From contig CAIVOO010000099.1 of NCBI GenBank assembly GCA_903907555.1, positions 1 to 10,289 on the forward strand: a stretch of 10,289 bases of DNA, in the 5' to 3' direction. The notes beneath the pieces are model-generated. The model did no database searches. It worked only from the letters and a program-made list of their open reading frames with translations, and had not been told where the DNA came from. The DNA is from an uncultured archaeon. Its GTDB lineage: Archaea; Nanobdellota; Nanobdellia; Woesearchaeales; CAIVOO01. Shown here piece after piece: positions 7,262 through 10,289 of this stretch. The translations under genes and the position numbers were made by a program. Position 1 is the stretch's first letter, and each line of letters opens with the position of its first letter.

Positions 7262-8590
7262 TTAGAGAATAGCCCTCTCACCATCAGAAAGCATGATTAT
7301 GTTCTCGTCAGTATAGCCTATTTCCAGAGCCAGGTCTCTAAGGTTCTCCTTCATTATCTCAAAGCCGTGCGCAGGTATTATCTTTTTAGGCTTGAACATT
7401 GAAATCAAGTCGCGCATGTCCTCGCGCATGGCATGCCCGCTTGAGTGTATGTCTGTAAACATCCTTACACCCTGATGTTTTAACTCTGATTCTATGCGTT
7501 CAACATTTAATTTGTTGATTTCTGTCGGTATTGTATGTGATGAAAATATTACGATATCTTCTTTGTTGAATTTGAAGGGAAGCTTTCCGAAAGTCATCCT
7601 GTAAAGCATAGAATCTGGCTCGCCCTGATGCCCTGTAACCACAAGCAAGTATTTTTGCCTTCCGTGCTTTTCTATTTCCTTCAGTTTCCTTGTAGCTTCC
7701 TTGCTGTATCTTGTGATTTCGACTTTTTTTGAGAAATCAACTATTTTTGCAGCTTCTGCTGCAAGGGTGTATTTTGATAATGACCTGCCCATGAAAACAA
7801 TCTTCCTTTTCATTTCCTTTCCGAACTCGATTATTGACTTTAGTCGCGCCATATGCGAAGCGAATGTTGTAACCACTACAAGTTTTCCCTGCGATTCTGT
7901 GCCAAGCATTACTTCCCTAAGCATTTCTTTTGCAACAGCTTCTGACGGAGTTTTCTTGAATTCCCTAGAATATGTCGAATCCATTATTATTGCGAGAACA
8001 CCTTTTTTCCCAATTTCTCTCAACCTATCATAATCAGGCTTTTTTCCTAATACTGGTGAATTGTCAAGCTTGAAGTCATTTCCGTAAATGACTGCTCCAT
8101 ATTTTGTGTGCAGAACAACCATTGCTGTCTGCGGTGTGGAGTGTGTCATGTTGACAAACTCAACCTTGATGTTTGGCGTAAGATTAATGAAAGAATTTGG
8201 ATTTAGAACCTTAATCTCATTCCTGAATCTTATTTTCTCATCTCGGATAATTGCTTTTATGACTTCTGCTGTAAAAGGAGTGCACATTATAGGCGCATCA
8301 AAACGATTTGCCAGGAAAGGCAAAGCTCCGACATGGTCTAAATGAGCGTGCGATGGGATTATTGCAACAACTTTCGATTTCCAGTCATCAATCGCTGAAA
8401 TATCAGGAATTGCCCCTGCACGCATCAGTACATTAGGATCAAGATTCCTTATAATCTCATCTTTAGTAAATCGTATGTAAGAATCGAGATATACGCCCAT
8501 ATCAAAGATAATGACTTCATTATCAATCTTGATGGCAGTCATATTCTTTCCAACTTCATTATAGCCGCCAACAGCGCAAATTTCAATCAT
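7262..8590 (-). CDS. rnj: archaeal RNase J, metallo-beta-lactamase/beta-CASP ribonuclease
   Basis: The 442-residue protein is a beta-CASP ribonuclease; archaeal RNase J enzymes are 5'-3' exonucleases that prefer 5'-monophosphate RNA. Motifs in order: SHAHLDH (H81, H83, D85, H86; dinuclear zinc site), H150 in THSTPQTA, D172 in GNDFKLD, D204 in MDSTYSRE, the beta-CASP domain with TTFASHMARL (H246) and TGHQGEPDSML (319-329), H386 in HSSGHA, and H408 in PAHGFE. No KH domains precede the catalytic core, so it is not aCPSF1. It lacks the bacterial C-terminal extension, as usual in archaea. A TATA box 26.5 bases upstream of the ATG indicates a leaderless message. The stop is doubled (TAA TAG in frame). 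It lies upstream of pcn, with a 52-bp gap holding the pcn promoter. Confidence 0.95.
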   Translation of the reverse strand: MIEICAVGGYNEVGKNMTAIKIDNEVIIFDMGVYLDSYIRFTKDEIIRNLDPNVLMRAGAIPDISAIDDWKSKVVAIIPSHAHLDHVGALPFLANRFDAPIMCTPFTAEVIKAIIRDEKIRFRNEIKVLNPNSFINLTPNIKVEFVNMTHSTPQTAMVVLHTKYGAVIYGNDFKLDNSPVLGKKPDYDRLREIGKKGVLAIIMDSTYSREFKKTPSEAVAKEMLREVMLGTESQGKLVVVTTFASHMARLKSIIEFGKEMKRKIVFMGRSLSKYTLAAEAAKIVDFSKKVEITRYSKEATRKLKEIEKHGRQKYLLVVTGHQGEPDSMLYRMTFGKLPFKFNKEDIVIFSSHTIPTEINKLNVERIESELKHQGVRMFTDIHSSGHAMREDMRDLISMFKPKKIIPAHGFEIMKENLRDLALEIGYTDENIIMLSDGERAIL

Positions 8591-8610
8591 AGATGTAAGT
8601 TAATTATGCT

Positions 8611-8621
8611 TATTTATAAAA
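8611..8621 (-). promoter_or_regulatory. TATA box of rnj (possibly bidirectional)
   Basis: TTTATAAA at 8613-8620 is palindromic and is centred 26.5 bases upstream of the rnj ATG at 8590, giving a leaderless start. Read in the plus direction, the same box would start RNA near 8642, at the edge of the GC-rich hairpin island. Confidence 0.5.
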
Positions 8622-8643
8622 TTAAGTGTTATTATTTTCCTAG

Positions 8644-8692
8644 TGTGGGCGGCATAGCTTCATTTGTTGTATGTTTTACCAAAGCCCCCACA
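8644..8692. other. GC-rich hairpin island, weak ncRNA candidate
   Basis: In an otherwise AT-rich gap (8591-8718), TGTGGG (8644-8649) and GGC (8651-8653) can pair with GCC (8684-8686) and CCCACA (8687-8692). This makes a nine-pair stem with one bulged C and a loop of about 30 bases. The 3' arm is followed by a second GCCCCC. No convincing ORF is present: the longest minus-strand frame starts at a GTG and has about 20 codons without family resemblance. GC-rich islands between genes often mark structured RNAs in AT-rich archaea. I cannot assign a family or a strand; it could also be a 3' UTR element of the repeat-protein gene. Confidence 0.25.
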
Positions 8693-8699
8693 GCCCCCT

Positions 8700-8718
8700 A
8701 AAAGAATAAAAGAAAAAA
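8700..8718 (-). terminator. T-rich terminator of the repeat-protein gene
   Basis: Directly after the TAG at 8719-8721 the minus strand reads T6, C, T4, A, T2, C, T4. This is a typical archaeal U-tract terminator, and the GC-rich island lies just beyond it. Confidence 0.5.
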
Positions 8719-9369
8719 CTAAACCCCGAAGTTCTGCTTCAGGAAGTTTATCATTATCTGATTTCCAGCCAGCTGGTAGGCTGACATTGCGCTGTTAATC
8801 AGGTTTTCCTTGAGGAAAACATCTCCTAAGTAGCTTAACTTCTCTTTGTTGTCAGAAAGCCTGAATGCTTCTGCTGCATAAGCATATTTCCCATCCTTGA
8901 TGCAGGCATCGCCTATTTTACAGAGCATGTCTGAATTGTGAAGTATTGAGAACACTTCTATTGCTGTGTCGAATTTTCCTTTCTTGAAGCATTCCTCTCC
9001 AACAGTCAGGAGCTTTGCTGTGTCTCCCAAATTCTTGAATGCCTTGACAGCTGTCGCCATGGCGCCTTCTCTCAAGCACTTATCTCCTATCTCTCGGAGC
9101 TTGTCGGATGCGCCTGCTAATGCATAAGCATCGACAGCGTTTGTGAAATTGCTTAGAACCTTGAATTCGTCTCCGACTTTTACAAGGCGCTCCTTGTTTC
9201 CTGTGACTGTGAATGTCTTGATTGCCTCAAGATATTTCTGTTTCTTGAGATATTCGTCTCCAACCGCGTTCAGAATTTCATTCCTCGTTGCTATGTCGAA
9301 CATAGAAAGGTCTACTTTGTCTATTCCTTTCTCCAGAATTGTGGGTACTAATCTCGAAAAGTCAGCCAT
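8719..9369 (-). CDS. alpha-solenoid protein of six 29-residue repeats
   Basis: The 216-residue protein is of unknown function. After a 33-residue N-terminal segment it has six tandem repeats with an exact 29-residue period (about 34-62, 63-91, 92-120, 121-149, 150-178, 179-207) and a short tail. Each unit fits the pattern aliphatic-x-aliphatic-GD-x-hydrophobic-(L/F)-(9-10 residues)-A-x-x-(A/V)-(F/Y), with the Gly of GD or GE at residues 37, 66, 95, 124, 153 and 182. This predicts paired helices, like TPR or Sel1 repeats but shorter than the 34-residue TPR. The 'aliphatic-GD ... A..AF ... GD..KL' pattern also recalls coatomer/IFT-type solenoids. No catalytic motif, signal peptide or membrane segment is seen. 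It has its own promoter and a perfect GAGGTGA Shine-Dalgarno sequence, suggesting strong expression. A scaffold or adaptor role is likely but is inference. Confidence 0.85.
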   Translation of the reverse strand: MADFSRLVPTILEKGIDKVDLSMFDIATRNEILNAVGDEYLKKQKYLEAIKTFTVTGNKERLVKVGDEFKVLSNFTNAVDAYALAGASDKLREIGDKCLREGAMATAVKAFKNLGDTAKLLTVGEECFKKGKFDTAIEVFSILHNSDMLCKIGDACIKDGKYAYAAEAFRLSDNKEKLSYLGDVFLKENLINSAMSAYQLAGNQIMINFLKQNFGV

Positions 9370-9372
9370 TTT

Positions 9373-9379
9373 TCACCTC
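9373..9379 (-). promoter_or_regulatory. Shine-Dalgarno site of the repeat-protein gene
   Basis: GAGGTGA lies three bases before the ATG at 9369 and is a seven-base match to the usual archaeal anti-Shine-Dalgarno (UCACCUCC). It fixes the start codon and shows that this gene, unlike most here, has a real 5' leader of about 20 bases. Confidence 0.75.
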
Positions 9380-9410
9380 TAATAGATATGGCTTTCTGAT
9401 AACCATACTT

Positions 9411-9420
9411 ATTTATAAAT
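9411..9420. promoter_or_regulatory. palindromic TATA element between divergent genes
   Basis: ATTTATAAAT is a perfect 10-bp palindrome in the 74-bp gap. Read leftward it predicts an RNA start near 9389, leaving a leader of about 20 bases for the repeat-protein gene, where the Shine-Dalgarno sequence is found. Read rightward its centre is 28.5 bases from the kinase ATG at 9444, giving a leader of only a few bases. No other good TATA box is seen in the gap, so the two genes probably share it. Confidence 0.5.
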
Positions 9421-9443
9421 GTTACTATTTTATCTATTCAATA

Positions 9444-9884
9444 ATGAAAACAATAATCGTCACAGGAACGCCTGGAACAGGAAAAACAACCATTGCAAAA
9501 AAAATTGCTAAAGAGCTGAAATGCTTGTATTTGGATGTGACTGCATTGATTAAAAAGAAAAAATTATATGATTCCTATGACAGGAAAAGCAAATCTTTTG
9601 TTGTTGACACAAAAAAATTGAATAAAGAGCTTGTGAAAATTGTTAAGAAAGGAAATGTTGTTGTTGATTCTCATCTTAGCCACTATCTGCCTGCAAAAAA
9701 TGTTGATTTGTGCTTTGTCACGAAGTGCAATCTGAAGGAATTGAAGAAAAGATTGGAGAAAAGGAAGTATTCTTCAGAGAAAGTTCGCGAAAATTTAGAC
9801 TGCGAGATATTCGATGTTTGCTTAAATGAAGCTAAAGAAGCAGGTCACGATATTGTTGTGGTTGATTGCTCAAAAAAAAGATAA
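9444..9884 (+). CDS. fap7: Fap7/AK6-type nucleoside monophosphate kinase
   Basis: The 146-residue P-loop kinase belongs to the AK6/hCINAP/Fap7 family. These proteins have adenylate kinase and ATPase activity, and in eukaryotes and archaea they act with Rps14/uS11 in small-subunit (18S/16S) maturation. Walker A is GTPGTGKTT (8-16). The NMP-binding part contains LYLDVTALIKKKKLYDSYDRKSKS (about 28-51), and VVVDSHLSHYLP (about 72-83) is the Walker-B-like strand and HxxHxxP loop. The family signature RKYSSEKVRENLDCEIFDV is at about 107-125. It is shorter than many archaeal homologues (about 180), mainly because it ends soon after the last beta strand. The ATG at 9444 is chosen because the P-loop starts within 10 residues and the promoter lies just upstream; the longer open frame from 9339 overlaps the repeat-protein gene and its promoter. 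It is convergent with dnaG, with a 9-bp gap. Confidence 0.9.
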   Translation: MKTIIVTGTPGTGKTTIAKKIAKELKCLYLDVTALIKKKKLYDSYDRKSKSFVVDTKKLNKELVKIVKKGNVVVDSHLSHYLPAKNVDLCFVTKCNLKELKKRLEKRKYSSEKVRENLDCEIFDVCLNEAKEAGHDIVVVDCSKKR

Positions 9885-9893
9885 AATAAAAAA
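9872..9893 (-). terminator. T-rich terminator of dnaG
   Basis: Past the dnaG TAA the minus strand carries T6, T4 and T8 runs broken by single A or C bases. This is a strong candidate U-tract terminator. The last run overlaps the 3' end of the kinase gene on the other strand. Confidence 0.45.
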
Positions 9894-10289
9894 TTAAATT
9901 TCTGATATTGTCATTACTAGAGTTTTAAGTCCTGCCTTTACATTTGCATCCATGCCTATCAGGTATGTGACTCCTGAGCGGTCTGCCGCTGCTAGCAAGT
10001 CTTTTTCGACTGAGCCGTCAAGCAGTACTGCATACACTCCTGAATTCATGCTCTTTAATGTCGGCATCAATTCCATGACTGGAACCTTGCCTAATGTGTT
10101 GAGCTTTTCGTCCAGAATATATGCTCCTCTTGTTCCGACTAGGCTGTTCATTATTGCTAAGAACTTGTTCCTCTCGTCACTTGAAAGCCTAGACTTCTTT
10201 ATGACTGGAGGCGCCATTGGACGCTGCTGCTGTTGAGGCATTGGCTGCTGAGGCCTGTTGAACGTTGGCTTTTGCGAAAGCCTTTTCTC
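9894..10289 (-). CDS. dnaG: archaeal DnaG primase-like protein (C-terminal part)
   Basis: The reverse frame is open to the right edge, so these 131 residues are the C-terminal part of a larger protein whose N-terminus and Toprim domain lie outside. The segment LVGTRGAYILDEKLNTLGKVPVMELMPTL, then VYAVLLDGSVEKDLLAAADRSGVTYLIG, matches the conserved C-terminal domain of archaeal DnaG, where the usual form is 'AVvfDG-iTQrL-dlA---gv-ylvG'. The archaeal protein has bacterial-type primase homology but is also a stable exosome subunit that aids binding of adenine-rich RNA. An internal ATG at 10241 is not the start, since coding continues upstream in frame. Before the domain is a Gln/Pro-rich linker (NRPQQPMPQQQQRPMAPP) of the kind that joins the Toprim core to this domain. 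A dnaG-specific oddity is the replacement of the usual TQR by EKD. Confidence 0.87.
   Translation of the reverse strand, partial: EKRLSQKPTFNRPQQPMPQQQQRPMAPPVIKKSRLSSDERNKFLAIMNSLVGTRGAYILDEKLNTLGKVPVMELMPTLKSMNSGVYAVLLDGSVEKDLLAAADRSGVTYLIGMDANVKAGLKTLVMTISEI

Noticed and set aside
8640..8700. Small minus-strand ORF of about 20 codons (GTG start) in the GC-rich island
   Set aside because: Non-ATG start, no Shine-Dalgarno sequence and no recognisable product; the hairpin explains the composition better.
9339..9443. Upstream extension of the Fap7-like kinase to 181 residues
   Set aside because: The extension overlaps the 5' end of the repeat-protein gene and the shared promoter. The P-loop strand starts right after the ATG at 9444.
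9952..10236. 94-codon plus-strand frame opposite dnaG
   Set aside because: Antisense shadow of the DnaG C-terminal domain; its end run of Cys is the complement of the CAG-rich linker.
9894..10241. A complete 115-residue protein starting at the ATG at 10241
   Set aside because: The frame continues in phase to the window edge and the sequence is the C-terminal domain of DnaG, so this ATG is internal to the Gln/Pro linker.
1..10289. CRISPR array, tRNA or rRNA genes, insertion sequence, attachment site
   Set aside because: No regularly spaced repeats, tRNA-like cloverleaf, transposase motifs or terminal inverted repeats were seen on reading both strands.

Overview
This AT-rich window is archaeal. 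It encodes archaeal PCNA, the C-terminal part of archaeal DnaG, an archaeal RNase J and a Fap7/AK6-type NMP kinase. Most genes also have a TATA element of the TTTAAA or TTTATAAA type centred about 25-27 bases upstream of the ATG, as in leaderless archaeal transcripts. The very tight packing (4-bp overlaps, convergent stops 0-9 bases apart) and the mixture with bacterial-looking accessory genes suggest a small-genome archaeon, perhaps a DPANN lineage such as Woesearchaeota or Pacearchaeota. The lineage is inference, since no rRNA is present.

Left part (1-3750, minus strand): a tldD-tldE pair joined by an ATGA overlap encodes a predicted TldD/TldE metalloprotease. It is followed by a cysteine desulfurase gene that runs off the left edge and has its own TATA box in the 32-bp gap. 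Middle part (3751-6469): an AttH/CrtC-like lipocalin-fold protein (plus) diverges from tldD across a 50-bp gap with one symmetric TATA element in its centre. It converges with a Mn-dependent family II inorganic pyrophosphatase (minus). A YdeI/OmdA-family protein (plus) then diverges from the pyrophosphatase.

Right part (6466-10289): information-processing genes, mostly on the minus strand. In order of transcription from the right these are the 3' end of dnaG, a 216-residue protein built of six exact 29-residue alpha-solenoid repeats, RNase J and the PCNA sliding clamp. The Fap7/AK6 kinase gene lies on the plus strand between dnaG and the repeat protein. DnaG (primase-like, also an exosome subunit in archaea), RNase J (5'-3' RNA decay), PCNA (replication) and Fap7 (small-subunit maturation) form a replication and RNA-metabolism neighbourhood.

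There is no CRISPR array, mobile element, tRNA or rRNA. The only sizeable gap is 8591-8718 (128 bp). It holds the RNase J promoter, a GC-rich hairpin island that is a weak ncRNA candidate, and a T-rich terminator. I see no clearly new system. The best leads are the 29-residue repeat protein, the symmetric shared promoters, the GC-rich island and the cytosolic-looking lipocalin protein beside TldD/E.
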